This document shows, piece by piece, positions 52,885-61,949 of a DNA stretch of 64,000 bases; position 1 is the stretch's first letter; each line of letters starts with the position of its first letter. The stretch is from Pseudomonadota bacterium. GTDB lineage: Bacteria > Myxococcota_A > UBA796 > UBA9615. Location of the stretch: contig JAAESI010000210.1 in assembly GCA_024229515.1 (NCBI GenBank), forward strand, positions 26,218-90,217, written 5' to 3'. A model generated the notes under the pieces. That model was not told the origin of the DNA and searched no databases. It saw only the letters and a program-made list of their open reading frames with translations. A program made the translations under genes and the position numbers.

Positions 52885-54006
52885 TCAGGAGGCGAGCTCC
52901 GCGAGGAACGCCTTCGTCGGCTCCCAGACGTTCTTGGGCGATCGCAGCCCCGCCACGACCCCCATGTGCCCGCCGGGGACCTCCCGGAAGCGCACATCCG
53001 CGCTGCCCAGGCAGGTCAGCGCGGCGCGGGCGGCCTGCACCGGGACGATCTTGTCGTTGGTGCCGGCGAACGCGAGCACCGGGCACGTGATGTCCTTCAG
53101 ATCGGCGCTGTGTCCGCCGAACTCCATCGTGCCGTCCCGGAGCCGGTTCTCCTTCATGAACTCCTTGAGGAACTGACGGAAAGCCTCCTGGGGGTAGTCG
53201 AGAAACCCGCCCACCCAGGCCTCGATCGACTCGTGGCCCCGAACCCACTCGTCGTCCCACATGTTCATGAAGAGATCGGCCTTCTTCGTGATCGAGCGGA
53301 GCGGGGTCATCAGCTTGAAGGCGGAGGAGCTGACCTTGCCGGGCACGTTGCCCATCATCGAGGCGAGGGTGTCGACTTGGCCGTGGGCGATGCGCGACAG
53401 GAAGCTCAGCGCGCCCATCTTGGCGGAGTCGATGGGGGAGCCGACGGTGACGATGCCGACCGGCGGAGTGCGGTCTCCCGCGTGCGCGGCCGTGACCATG
53501 AGCGCGAACAGCCCGCCCATGCAGTAGCCCACCATCGCGTACTCGCTGCGTCCGCTGTGCTCGGCCATGGCGTCGATGACCTTGGGGAGCCAGTCCAGCA
53601 CGTAGGTGTCGATGTTGACGGTGCTGTCGTCGGCGTCGGGGCTGCCGAAATCGACGATGTAGGGGTGGAACCCGGCCGCTCGCAGCATCCCGACGAAGGT
53701 GTGCCCCTCGCGGAGGTCGTACACCAGCGGTTGGATCATCAGGGGCGGGATGAACAGGACCGGAAGCCCCCGACCCTGCCCCGCGCCGCCAGAAGTGCGA
53801 CCAAATCCGATGTCTTCGGCGGGACCCGGCGGGTACGATCGGAGGAGCAGTTTGTCCTCTTCGAAGACGATGTCGTACGGTTCGGGTTCCACGACGTCCG
53901 TCGGATCGGACATGAAGTAGTCGAGTCCGTTGATGAATCTGAGGACGGTTCGCTCACTCGCCAGACGTGCCCGCCGGCCGCCACGTCTGATCAAGCCCTT
54001 GCCCAT
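52885..54006 (-). CDS. phaC: Poly(3-hydroxyalkanoate) synthase subunit PhaC (class III-like)
   Basis: 373 residues, the size of class III PhaC. The lipase-like box is GYCMGG with Cys162 as nucleophile, the acid is the Asp of FAGTNDKIVP and the His is in GGHMGV; LFIPPLMIQPLVYDL and VDFGSPDADD are also typical. It polymerises hydroxyacyl-CoA into storage granules. Class III enzymes need PhaE, and no phaE, phaA or phaB gene is adjacent. The ATG follows a TAAGCT hexamer (54018-54013) by 6 nt. Confidence 0.88.
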   Translation of the reverse strand: MGKGLIRRGGRRARLASERTVLRFINGLDYFMSDPTDVVEPEPYDIVFEEDKLLLRSYPPGPAEDIGFGRTSGGAGQGRGLPVLFIPPLMIQPLVYDLREGHTFVGMLRAAGFHPYIVDFGSPDADDSTVNIDTYVLDWLPKVIDAMAEHSGRSEYAMVGYCMGGLFALMVTAAHAGDRTPPVGIVTVGSPIDSAKMGALSFLSRIAHGQVDTLASMMGNVPGKVSSSAFKLMTPLRSITKKADLFMNMWDDEWVRGHESIEAWVGGFLDYPQEAFRQFLKEFMKENRLRDGTMEFGGHSADLKDITCPVLAFAGTNDKIVPVQAARAALTCLGSADVRFREVPGGHMGVVAGLRSPKNVWEPTKAFLAELAS

Positions 54007-54036
54007 TGCTCCAGCTTAGCGCAAGGTGGCGCCGCC

Positions 54037-54333
54037 ATGATGCCGCCACACGTCACGTCCATCGAAACCGCCTCTCAGAAACTCCTGGTCCACGGTTGGT
54101 CTCTGACCGATGCCGACTGGGAAGAGGAGCTCACCCTGCTCGACCTCGAAGAGGGCGGCTACGTCGACTTCAAGGTCGACGTCGACGACGAGTGGGTGGG
54201 TGAAGGCACAAACCCTGGCTCGATGCAGGTCAAGTGCATCGCCGAGGTGAAGCCCGCCGAGCTCTGCGCCGGCCGCAAGTACCGCATCGAGGTGCTCGGC
54301 GAGTCCGTCGAATTCGACGGCTGGGACGCCTAG
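54037..54333 (+). CDS. Small acidic hypothetical protein
   Basis: 98 residues, not recognised. Very acidic, with predicted beta strands (EGGYVDFKVDVDDEWVG, KYRIEVLGESVEFDGW), two Cys, and no signal or membrane segment. Codon use and length conservation of the frame between two convergent/divergent real genes support coding. The ATG at 54037 (a second follows at 54040) has AAGGTGG 7 nt upstream. The stop shares a CTAG palindrome with the stop of the dinG-like gene. Confidence 0.6.
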   Translation: MMPPHVTSIETASQKLLVHGWSLTDADWEEELTLLDLEEGGYVDFKVDVDDEWVGEGTNPGSMQVKCIAEVKPAELCAGRKYRIEVLGESVEFDGWDA

Positions 54334-56861
54334 CTCCCGAGGAACTCAGCCATCCCCTGCAGCACTTCGTGCAAGGGGGATGAGACTGTGCGCACGCCGG
54401 GCGGAAGCGAGTCCAGGAACCGCTGCCCGTAGCGCTTGCGCAGCACCCGCGTGTCGAGCACGAGCACGACCCCGCGATCGGTGCGATGGCGGATCAGCCG
54501 CCCAAACCCCTGCCTGAACTTCAGCACCGCCTGCGGCACCGCCAGATCGCGGAACGCGTCGCCTCCCAGCCGTTCGATCCGCTCGGCCCGCGCCTGCTGG
54601 ATGGGCTCGCTGGGCACCCGGAACGGCAGCTTGGGGATGACCACGCAGGAGAGCGCTTCGCCCCGCACGTCCACGCCCTCCCAGAAGCTGTCGGTGCCGA
54701 ACAGGGCCGCCCGCTGGGACCGGCGGAAGAGGTCCAGCAGCCGATCGCGGGGCAGCTCGCCCTGCCGCAGCAGGCTGTAGTCGCGCCCGAGCCGACGGCT
54801 CACCGCGCCCGCCACCTGGTGGAGCATCTTGTATGACGTGAACAGCACGAAGGTGCGGCCGTCAGCGACCCGGATCGCCTCGGAGACGGCTTCCACCACG
54901 GCGGAGTGGTACTGCCGGTCCCGGGGCTCGGGGATGTCCCGCGGGACCGCGAAGAAGACCTGGGTGGCGTAGTCGAACGGGGACGCGATCTGGCCGGTGC
55001 CGAGCCGGTGCTGCAGATCTTCGGCGTCCAGCCCCGTGCGCGTGGCGAAGTGGCCGAAGCTCCCCGCCACCGACAGCGTCGCCGAGGTCATCGTCACGGA
55101 CCGGGGGCCGTCCAGGATGAGCTCCCGGACCACCGAGGCGGCGTCGACCGGCCGGAGCTTCAGGCGCGGGCTGAGCTGCCCGTCGCGGCTGCGGCTGACC
55201 TCCGCCCAGCGCACGGAGTCCGCGTCGGGCTGAAGCATCATCCCCAGCGAGCCCGCCGCGTCCGTGAGCCGCCGGCCGACGGACCGCAGGTCCTGCCCGA
55301 CCTGGAGGTACCGGTGCTTGAACGGGTCCGGCATCTCCTTCATCTCTTCGCCGACCTGGTGCACGCGGCGCGCGACCTGGGACAGGCCGTCGGACATCGC
55401 TCGGAGCCGGTCGGACAGGAGGCCGAAGAGGCCGGGGCGGGACTGCTCCAGGTCGTCCACGAGGCGCATCGACCAGCTGCGTCGTCCGTCGTCGTCGGTG
55501 CCTCCGGCGGCGTCCATGATCGCTTCGCAGATGTCCTCGAGGTGCAGCCGCAGGCTCGTCCGCACGCCCTCGACGGTCATGAGCAGGGAGTCGGTCGCCT
55601 CGGCGAGGTTCATCGCCTCGTCGGAGCTGTCGATCTCGTCCGCGAGCCCCTCCTTGAGTCGGATCGCGAGCCCCTTGCGCCGGCCCTTGGTCGGGCGGAT
55701 CCGGCCCAGGTGGCGCATCAACCCGCGACCGGTCACGTCCCGCCCCGCGAAGTCCGTGGCGACGTCCTCGATGTGGTGCGCCTCGTCCAGCACCACGTGC
55801 TCGTACTTGGGGAGCAGTCCGCCGGCGACGCCGTCCTTGCGAAGCGACAGATCGGCCAGCAGCAGGTGGTGGTTGGCCAGCAGCAGGTGCGCCTTCGCCG
55901 CCCGGCGCCGGGACTGGTAGTAGAAGCACTCGTCGTAGTGGGGGCAGCGGACCCGCAGCGTGTGCTCCGTGGAGCTCTGCACGAGCTCCCACAGGTCCCG
56001 GTCGGGCACGAACGGCAGGTCGTCCAGGTCCCCTTCCCTCGTGATCCGGGCCCAGTCCCGCACGTCCGTGAGGAAGCGCTGCTCGGCGGCGTCGGGGCTG
56101 GCGTTGCTGCTGAGCTCGTCCAGCCGTGACCCGAGCTTGCGGCGGCACAGGTAGTTGCCCCGCCCCTTGAGGATCGCCACCTGCAGGTCCGGGTACAGCT
56201 TCCGCAGCATCGGCACTTCGTTCTCGAGCAGTTGCTGCTGGAGGTGCCGGGTGCGGGTCGCCACCGCCACCCGCTCGCCGTTGGCCAGCGATCGCATCGC
56301 CGCGGGGGCGAGGTAGGCGAGGCTCTTGCCGGTGCCCGTGCCGGCCTCCACGACCAGGAGGCGGTCCTTGTTGAGCGTGTCCGCCACCTGCTTGGCCATG
56401 TCGACCTGGCCCGGCCGGGGCTCGTAGCCCTGCACGAGGTCCGGCAGCGCGCCGGTGGAGGTGAAGACCGAGTCGACGGCGGCGGCTTCGACGGGGCGGA
56501 TGTGCTCGCGCACCGGCTCGACGACGACGTAGACCGCCTGCGCGGTGTTGTCGACGATGAAGAAGCCGATCCCCTCCTGCCCATAGTGCGACGCGAGGGC
56601 GAGGTCGGGCTCGGACGGGATGAGCCGGCCCGATGGGTGGTTGTGGATGACGACGTCGCCGTGGCGGCCGACCTGCATCAAGGCGGGCACGGCGGTCTTG
56701 TGGCCGCGGCAGTGCACGGTGATCTCGTCGATGGGGCCGGTGGGGCCGGGCCGGCCTACGAAGAACACCTCGTTGCCCCCGGCCTCCTCGATCGCCGCGC
56801 CGATGTCGTGGCGCGCGCGAGGGGTCAGGTATCGCTCAATGGATCTCGGTCCGCCGCTCAA
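54330..56861 (-). CDS. DinG-type superfamily 2 helicase with N-terminal JAMM/RadC-like domain
   Basis: 843 residues. Residues 1-125 form a RadC/JAB-like domain with a full JAMM metal motif: His73-x-His75, Ser83, Asp86, in HNHPSG. The helicase has Walker A GTGTGKS (174-180), DEAH (359-362), the C-terminal ATSATLSV-type TMTSATLSV, a FGTDSFWEGVDVRG motif and QGFGRLIRH. Of the four Fe-S ligand Cys of DinG, Cys239, Cys306 and Cys312 are present but the fourth position is Thr301. It probably unwinds 5'-tailed or structured DNA. I set the start at the TTG at 56861, which overlaps the dsbD stop as TTGA; the longer frame upstream runs through dsbD. Confidence 0.88.
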   Translation of the reverse strand: MSGGPRSIERYLTPRARHDIGAAIEEAGGNEVFFVGRPGPTGPIDEITVHCRGHKTAVPALMQVGRHGDVVIHNHPSGRLIPSEPDLALASHYGQEGIGFFIVDNTAQAVYVVVEPVREHIRPVEAAAVDSVFTSTGALPDLVQGYEPRPGQVDMAKQVADTLNKDRLLVVEAGTGTGKSLAYLAPAAMRSLANGERVAVATRTRHLQQQLLENEVPMLRKLYPDLQVAILKGRGNYLCRRKLGSRLDELSSNASPDAAEQRFLTDVRDWARITREGDLDDLPFVPDRDLWELVQSSTEHTLRVRCPHYDECFYYQSRRRAAKAHLLLANHHLLLADLSLRKDGVAGGLLPKYEHVVLDEAHHIEDVATDFAGRDVTGRGLMRHLGRIRPTKGRRKGLAIRLKEGLADEIDSSDEAMNLAEATDSLLMTVEGVRTSLRLHLEDICEAIMDAAGGTDDDGRRSWSMRLVDDLEQSRPGLFGLLSDRLRAMSDGLSQVARRVHQVGEEMKEMPDPFKHRYLQVGQDLRSVGRRLTDAAGSLGMMLQPDADSVRWAEVSRSRDGQLSPRLKLRPVDAASVVRELILDGPRSVTMTSATLSVAGSFGHFATRTGLDAEDLQHRLGTGQIASPFDYATQVFFAVPRDIPEPRDRQYHSAVVEAVSEAIRVADGRTFVLFTSYKMLHQVAGAVSRRLGRDYSLLRQGELPRDRLLDLFRRSQRAALFGTDSFWEGVDVRGEALSCVVIPKLPFRVPSEPIQQARAERIERLGGDAFRDLAVPQAVLKFRQGFGRLIRHRTDRGVVLVLDTRVLRKRYGQRFLDSLPPGVRTVSSPLHEVLQGMAEFLGS

Positions 56862-58852
56862 CCGGCCGAGGCGGTCGAGGCGGGCTCGGCGCGGCAGGTG
56901 TTCAGCGCGATGTTCATCTTCTCGAGGAAGCGATCGGCGGGCTCGAAGCCCTTGAGCGTGAGCTCCTTGACCACGTCGCCCTCGGGGCAGAGGAAGTAGA
57001 CGGCGGGCAGCCCCTTGATGCCGTACTCCTTCTTGAGCTCGACGAACTCGGGGGTGTCGGTGGTGCCGTCGATCATGACCGTCTCGAACTCGTCGGCGCA
57101 CTGCAGCACGGCGGCGTCGGTGTAGGTCTTGTGCTCCAGCTCCTTGCAGGCGGCGCACCAGTCGGCGGTGAAGTCGAGGATGACGGGCCGGCCCTCGGTC
57201 TTGGCCGAGCTCAGCGTCGCCTGGTACTGGTCGCTCCAGGTGATCGCCTCGTGCTCCTTCTCGGGCGCGAACAGCAGGAACAGACCGACGCCCAGGGCGA
57301 GCACGCCGCCCACGGCGCGGGCAAGGTTCCGGTTCTCGCCGAGCACGTCCTTCTCACCGGCGACGACCCACGCGCCGCCGATGACGGTCACGGTCCAGGC
57401 CACGGTCATGAGGAGGTCGGCCCAGCCCAGCTCGGTGCCGCCGGCGCTGATCACGTTGATCATCTGGCCCACGTAATAGAGCGTCGCGCCCACGAGGATG
57501 ACGCCGAAGACGTGCTTGACCGTCTCCATCCAGGCGCCCGAGCGGGGCAGCGAACCGGCGAAGGTGCCGACCGCGAGGAAGAGCATGCCGAGGCCCAGGC
57601 TGTACGTGAGCATCAGCACCGCGGAGGGGACCAGCCCCCAGCCGTTGGTGCCGATGACGGCCAGCAGCATGAGCACGATGGGGCCGGTGCAGGGGGCCGC
57701 GACGATGCCCGCCACCGTTCCGACGACGAACGCGCCGACGTAGCCGCCGCCGCCGCCGGCCATGGAAGCGCGGTTGGTCAGCGCCGACGGCAGGCCGAAC
57801 TCGTAGACCCCGAACATGGACAGGGCGAGGGCGAACAAGACGGTGCCGACTCCGCCGAGCACCCAGGGGTTCTGCAGCGCGGAGCCGAACATGCCGGAGC
57901 TGCCGGCCGCGGCGACCCCGAGCACGGTGTAGGTAGCGGCGATGCCGCCCACGTAGACACACGCGAGGCTGAACGACTTGGCCTTGCCCTGGTCGGCGTT
58001 GGCACCGATGACGGACACCGTGATCGGGATCATCGGGTAGACGCAGGGGGTCAGCGACGAGGCGACCCCACCGAGGAAGACCAGCAGCAGGAACAGCGCG
58101 CCAGGGCCCGAGGCGCCGGCGGTGCTCTGGGCGGCGAGCTTGCCCTCGAGCCAGGCCGTGACCCTGGCGACGACTCCGGCCGAACCTCCGGCCTCGCCGG
58201 CGCAGTTGTCGGAGGCGGCGTCGGAGCTGCCGAGGCTGCGGGCCGCGGGTGCGGGGGCGGGGGTGACGATCGCGGCGTCGGCCACGGTCGGGGCGTCGAC
58301 GGCCTCGGGGGTGTCGACGGCGGGGGGAGCCTCGGCCGGGTCCCCGGCGGACTCATCGGGGTCGGCGGCGGCGGTGGCGCCACCCACGACCACGTCGCAG
58401 GTCAGGTCCTGGTTCTCGGGGAAGAGGCAGTAGTTCTCGGGCTTGTTGCAGCCCTGGAGGCGCGCGTTGAAGGCCACCACGTGGCTCCCCGCGGCGGCGT
58501 CGGCGGGCACCGTGATGGGCACCTCGACGCGGAAGTTGTGGCTGAAGATCTCACGGTCCTGCTCGGAGACCTTGTCGAACTTGACCTTGCCCTTGGGGAA
58601 GACGGCCTCGCCCGCGGTCAGGCCGGCGACCTCGTTCACCGTCACCGACGACATGTCGCGGTAGATGAAGAATTCCTCGGAGAAGACCTGGTACTCCACC
58701 GCCACGGACGTGGTCGCGCCGGGGGCCACGGGCGCTGTGGGGCATGCCGCTTGGGTGCCGAAGGGATCGTCCTTGTCGACGGCCCCAGCGGGGGCGGCGA
58801 GCAGGAGCGTGGGTACGACCAGGAGCAGGAGACGGGGGGTCATGACGGTCAT
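56858..58852 (-). CDS. dsbD: Thiol:disulfide interchange protein DsbD
   Basis: 664 residues. A signal peptide is followed by the periplasmic alpha domain (CNKPENYC pair) and an Ala/Pro/Asp-rich linker (about 155-225). The eight-helix CcdA-like core (about 240-520) has Cys in SLTPCVYPMIPI and AAPCTGPIVL. The periplasmic thioredoxin-like gamma domain has FTADWCAACKELE. It passes reducing power from cytoplasmic thioredoxin to periplasmic partners; the thioredoxin-octahaem protein at 51.4 kb and c-type cytochrome maturation are plausible clients. ATG at 58852 or the ATG three codons later. Confidence 0.94.
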   Translation of the reverse strand: MTVMTPRLLLLVVPTLLLAAPAGAVDKDDPFGTQAACPTAPVAPGATTSVAVEYQVFSEEFFIYRDMSSVTVNEVAGLTAGEAVFPKGKVKFDKVSEQDREIFSHNFRVEVPITVPADAAAGSHVVAFNARLQGCNKPENYCLFPENQDLTCDVVVGGATAAADPDESAGDPAEAPPAVDTPEAVDAPTVADAAIVTPAPAPAARSLGSSDAASDNCAGEAGGSAGVVARVTAWLEGKLAAQSTAGASGPGALFLLLVFLGGVASSLTPCVYPMIPITVSVIGANADQGKAKSFSLACVYVGGIAATYTVLGVAAAGSSGMFGSALQNPWVLGGVGTVLFALALSMFGVYEFGLPSALTNRASMAGGGGGYVGAFVVGTVAGIVAAPCTGPIVLMLLAVIGTNGWGLVPSAVLMLTYSLGLGMLFLAVGTFAGSLPRSGAWMETVKHVFGVILVGATLYYVGQMINVISAGGTELGWADLLMTVAWTVTVIGGAWVVAGEKDVLGENRNLARAVGGVLALGVGLFLLFAPEKEHEAITWSDQYQATLSSAKTEGRPVILDFTADWCAACKELEHKTYTDAAVLQCADEFETVMIDGTTDTPEFVELKKEYGIKGLPAVYFLCPEGDVVKELTLKGFEPADRFLEKMNIALNTCRAEPASTASAG

Positions 58853-58888
58853 GTCTAGACCAACACCCCCTTCGTAACAACCATCCCC

Positions 58889-58894
58889 TATTCT
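58889..58894 (+). promoter_or_regulatory. -10-like hexamer before the glycosyltransferase gene
   Basis: TATTCT is followed by the 8 nt CCGCCGCC and the GTG start. The same spacer sequence separates a TAACGT from the mpl ATG 700 bp downstream. Confidence 0.45.
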
Positions 58895-58902
58895 CCGCCG
58901 CC

Positions 58903-59595
58903 GTGGATGTAGCCGTCGTCATCCCCGCCTTGAACGAGGCGGACAACGTTCCGGACCTCGTCGCGGGCGTGCGTACGGCGCTTCCCGACGCCGAAATCGT
59001 GCTCGTGGACAACGGCTCGACGGATGGAACGGCGGCCTCGGCGGCTTCGGTCGGAGCGACCGTTCTTTCTGAGCCGAACCGCGGATACGGGTCGGCCTGC
59101 CAGCGCGGGATCCGCTACCTTGAGGCCCGCGATCCCCGGCCGGACGTGATGATCATCCTGGACGCCGATCGCGCCGACGATCCCGGGTTCCTGGTGGGGT
59201 TCGTGGACCGAATCGCGCGGGACCAGACGGACTTCGTGCTGTCGAGCCGCACCCGCTGGGGCGCGGATCCGGGGGCGATGACGTGGGTTCAGCTCGGCGG
59301 AAACCTGCTCCAGACGATCGCGATCAACACCCGCTTCGGCACCCACCTCACGGACATGGGCCCGATGCGGGCGATCCGCTTCGATCGCCTGCTCGAGCTC
59401 CAGATGAGCGATCCCACCTGGGGCTGGAACGTGGAGATGGCCTGCAAGGCGGCCCGCCAGGGGCTGCGGATCGTCGAAGTCCCCGTGACCTACCGGGCGC
59501 GGCAGGCGGGCACGTCGAAGATCAGCGGCTCCCTGAAGGGCGCCGCGCGCGCGGGCACGAGGATCCTGCAGGCGCTGTGGCAGTACGCGCGCTGA
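58903..59595 (+). CDS. Family 2 glycosyltransferase (polyprenol-phosphate type)
   Basis: 230 residues, GT-A fold without TM helices. It begins VAVVIPALNEADNVPDLV and has VDNGSTDGT, a LDADRADDPGFL (DxD) and WNVEMACKAARQG, ending with QAGTSKISG as in dolichyl/undecaprenyl-phosphate sugar transferases. It likely moves a sugar from a nucleotide to a lipid carrier. The GTG start sits 8 nt behind a TATTCT. Confidence 0.88.
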   Translation: MDVAVVIPALNEADNVPDLVAGVRTALPDAEIVLVDNGSTDGTAASAASVGATVLSEPNRGYGSACQRGIRYLEARDPRPDVMIILDADRADDPGFLVGFVDRIARDQTDFVLSSRTRWGADPGAMTWVQLGGNLLQTIAINTRFGTHLTDMGPMRAIRFDRLLELQMSDPTWGWNVEMACKAARQGLRIVEVPVTYRARQAGTSKISGSLKGAARAGTRILQALWQYAR

Positions 59596-59599
59596 CTGC

Positions 59600-59605
59600 T
59601 AACGT
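59600..59605 (+). promoter_or_regulatory. -10-like hexamer before mpl
   Basis: TAACGT, then CCGCCGCC, then the mpl ATG. It lies in the 18-bp gap behind the glycosyltransferase stop and is identical in layout to the element at 58889. Confidence 0.4.
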
Positions 59606-59613
59606 CCGCCGCC

Positions 59614-61041
59614 ATGCCGCGTGGGATTCCCGACGACGTCCAAACGATTCACCTCATGGCCATCTGCGGCACCGGAATGGGTGCGTTCGCGGGCCTGCTC
59701 CAGGAGGCGGGCTACACCGTCCGCGGCAGCGACGCGGGGGTCTACCCGCCGATGTCGACGCAGCTGGAGCAACAGGGGATCGCCCTCATGGAGGGCTTCG
59801 GCCCCCAGAACCTCGAGCCGGCGCCTGATCTCGTCGTCGTCGGCAACGCGATCCGGAGGGTGAACCCGGAGAACGAGGCGATGCTCGCGGCGGATCTGCC
59901 CCACGCTTCCTTCCCGGAGACGCTGTCGGAGCTGTTCCTGAAGGATCGGCACCCCGTGGTCGTGGCCGGCACTCACGGCAAGACCACCACCTGCTCGCTG
60001 CTGGCGTGGACGCTGCACGCCCTCGGCACCGGCACCGGCTTCCTCGTGGGCGGCGTGCTGGAGAACTTCGGGCAGAACTTCCGCGTCGGCGACGTCGGCG
60101 CCCCGTTCGTGGTCGAGGGCGACGAGTACGACACCGCCTGGTTCGACAAGGTCCCCAAGTTCATCCACTACCGCCCGCGCACTGCGATCCTGACGTCGGT
60201 CGAGTTCGATCACGCCGACATCTACCGCGACCTCGATCACGTGCTCGAAGCCTTCGAGATGTTCACCACGATCATCCCCGAGGACGGCCTGCTGCTGGCC
60301 TGCGCCGACGGCGAGCACGTCGCCGGCGTGGCCGACCTGGCCCCCGGCACGGTCGAGTACTACTCCACCCGCGGCGCGCCCAACGCGACCTGGCAGGGCG
60401 GGGTCGTGAGCGCCGATCGCGACGGCATGACCTTCAGCGTGACCCGGGGCGGCGAGGAGGTGGGCACCTTCCGCAGCGCCCTGATCGGGGAGCACAACCT
60501 CGCCAACCTCGTCGGCGTGGTCGGCGTGCTCATCCACCACGGCCACGCACCGGCGGACATCAAAACGGCGTTGGCCTCCTACGAGGGCGTCAAGCGCCGC
60601 CAGACGGTGTTCGCCGAGCCGCGCGGCATCACCCTCATCGACGACTTCGCCCACCACCCGACGGCGGTGGCCGCAACCATCGACGCGACCCGCCTGCGGT
60701 TCGGCGATCGACGCCTCTGGATCGTCTTCGAGCCGCGCACCAACACGACCCGGCGGAACATCTTCCAGGAGCGCTACGGGCGTGCCTTCGACGGCGCCGA
60801 CCTGCTGCTGGTGGCGCCGGTGCACAACGTCGCCAAGATCCCCGAGGACGAGCGGTTCGACCCGACCCGGCTCGTGGCCGACGTCAACGCCGGCGGGGTC
60901 GAGGCGACGCTGACCGAAGGGGTCGACGCGATCATCGAGCGGCTGGCGGCGGAGGCCCGCCCCGACGACGTGGTGCTGATCCTGTCCAATGGCGGCTTCG
61001 GCGGCATCTACGAGCGTCTCCCCGCGGCCCTCGAGGGCTGA
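59614..61041 (+). CDS. mpl: UDP-N-acetylmuramate:L-alanyl-gamma-D-glutamyl-meso-diaminopimelate ligase
   Basis: 475 residues. The Mur-ligase fold begins IHLMAICGTGMGAFAGLLQEAG; the P-loop is AGTHGKTTTCSLLAW, followed by VEGDEYDTAWFDK, SVEFDHADIY, VKRRQ and DDFAHHPTAV. The ICGTGMG opening and DEYDTA distinguish Mpl from MurC. It attaches recycled murein tripeptide to UDP-MurNAc. It probably starts its own leaderless transcript. The stop overlaps the next ATG (TGATG). Confidence 0.93.
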   Translation: MPRGIPDDVQTIHLMAICGTGMGAFAGLLQEAGYTVRGSDAGVYPPMSTQLEQQGIALMEGFGPQNLEPAPDLVVVGNAIRRVNPENEAMLAADLPHASFPETLSELFLKDRHPVVVAGTHGKTTTCSLLAWTLHALGTGTGFLVGGVLENFGQNFRVGDVGAPFVVEGDEYDTAWFDKVPKFIHYRPRTAILTSVEFDHADIYRDLDHVLEAFEMFTTIIPEDGLLLACADGEHVAGVADLAPGTVEYYSTRGAPNATWQGGVVSADRDGMTFSVTRGGEEVGTFRSALIGEHNLANLVGVVGVLIHHGHAPADIKTALASYEGVKRRQTVFAEPRGITLIDDFAHHPTAVAATIDATRLRFGDRRLWIVFEPRTNTTRRNIFQERYGRAFDGADLLLVAPVHNVAKIPEDERFDPTRLVADVNAGGVEATLTEGVDAIIERLAAEARPDDVVLILSNGGFGGIYERLPAALEG

Positions 61042-61949
61042 TGGCGGCTGATCCCCGACGCCTCCGCCGAGGCATCGATCTGCTGGGATCGCTGCCCCGT
61101 CGCGGCTTCGACAACCTCCGCGCGCGCCGCAAGGGGACGGCCGTCAAGCGCGAGGAGATCTGGCTCACGAACGCCTCGGGCTACCGCCTCCACGCCGAGG
61201 TCCACGGTCCCGACGACGATCTCGTTCGACCGGGCGTCGTGCTGGTCCCCGGACGCGATCAGCCCGGCTCAATCTTCTGCGGTCCGGGCTACCTCCTGTC
61301 GGCGGACGAGTTGGCGTTCCGGGGCTTCCGCGTGCTGCACTTCGACCCCGTGGGCCGAGGCCGCTCCTGGGGCCACGACGACTTCTGCGGGGTGGAGGGG
61401 CAGGACTCGCTCCGCGCCGCCCTGGACTGCTTCGTCGCCCGCCGGGACGTGGCCAACCGCCAGGTCGGCGTCGTCAGCTTCTCGATGGGGCTGGCGCTGG
61501 CGGCCCCCGTGCTCGCGCGGGAAGGACTTCGACTCGGCGTCCGCTTCCTCCTGGACTGGGAGGGGCCGGCCGATCGGGACGCGATCATTCGTGGCGGTCC
61601 CCTCCCCCCGGCCGCACGCACCGCGCTGGCGGCCAGCCCCGCGGAGTTTTGGGAGCTCCGGGAGCCGGTCCACTGGGTGGGCCAGATTCCCTGCGACTAC
61701 ATCCGGATCCAGGCGGAGCAGGACCACGGGAACAAGCGCGGGCCGGCCAACGCGCTCGAGCTGGTCGCGCGGGCGACCAGAGGGCTGGCGAGCTCGACCC
61801 GACTGAACGCCAACGAGCGCGACGTCGCGTGGCGCCAGGACCAGGCCGAGGAGCTGCAGTGGGCTCCGTCGGGGGCCGGCGCGGTCAACCGCCTGCTGGT
61901 CTCCACGATCGATGAACTGCTCACCGATGTGGTAGGGAAGCCCGCGTGA
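61041..61949 (+). CDS. Alpha/beta-hydrolase fold protein
   Basis: 302 residues, cytoplasmic. The core has LVPGRDQPGSIFCGPGYLLSADELAF, HFDPVGRGRSWGHDDFCGVEGQDSL and the nucleophile elbow VVSFSMGLALA (Ser). The catalytic acid/His are not clear: AEQDHGNKRG is a candidate for both. A basic N-terminus with many Arg precedes it. Substrate unknown. TGATG overlap with mpl and GTGA overlap with the ABC ATPase place it in one operon with both. The frame is open upstream inside mpl, which is rejected. Confidence 0.75.
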   Translation: MAADPRRLRRGIDLLGSLPRRGFDNLRARRKGTAVKREEIWLTNASGYRLHAEVHGPDDDLVRPGVVLVPGRDQPGSIFCGPGYLLSADELAFRGFRVLHFDPVGRGRSWGHDDFCGVEGQDSLRAALDCFVARRDVANRQVGVVSFSMGLALAAPVLAREGLRLGVRFLLDWEGPADRDAIIRGGPLPPAARTALAASPAEFWELREPVHWVGQIPCDYIRIQAEQDHGNKRGPANALELVARATRGLASSTRLNANERDVAWRQDQAEELQWAPSGAGAVNRLLVSTIDELLTDVVGKPA

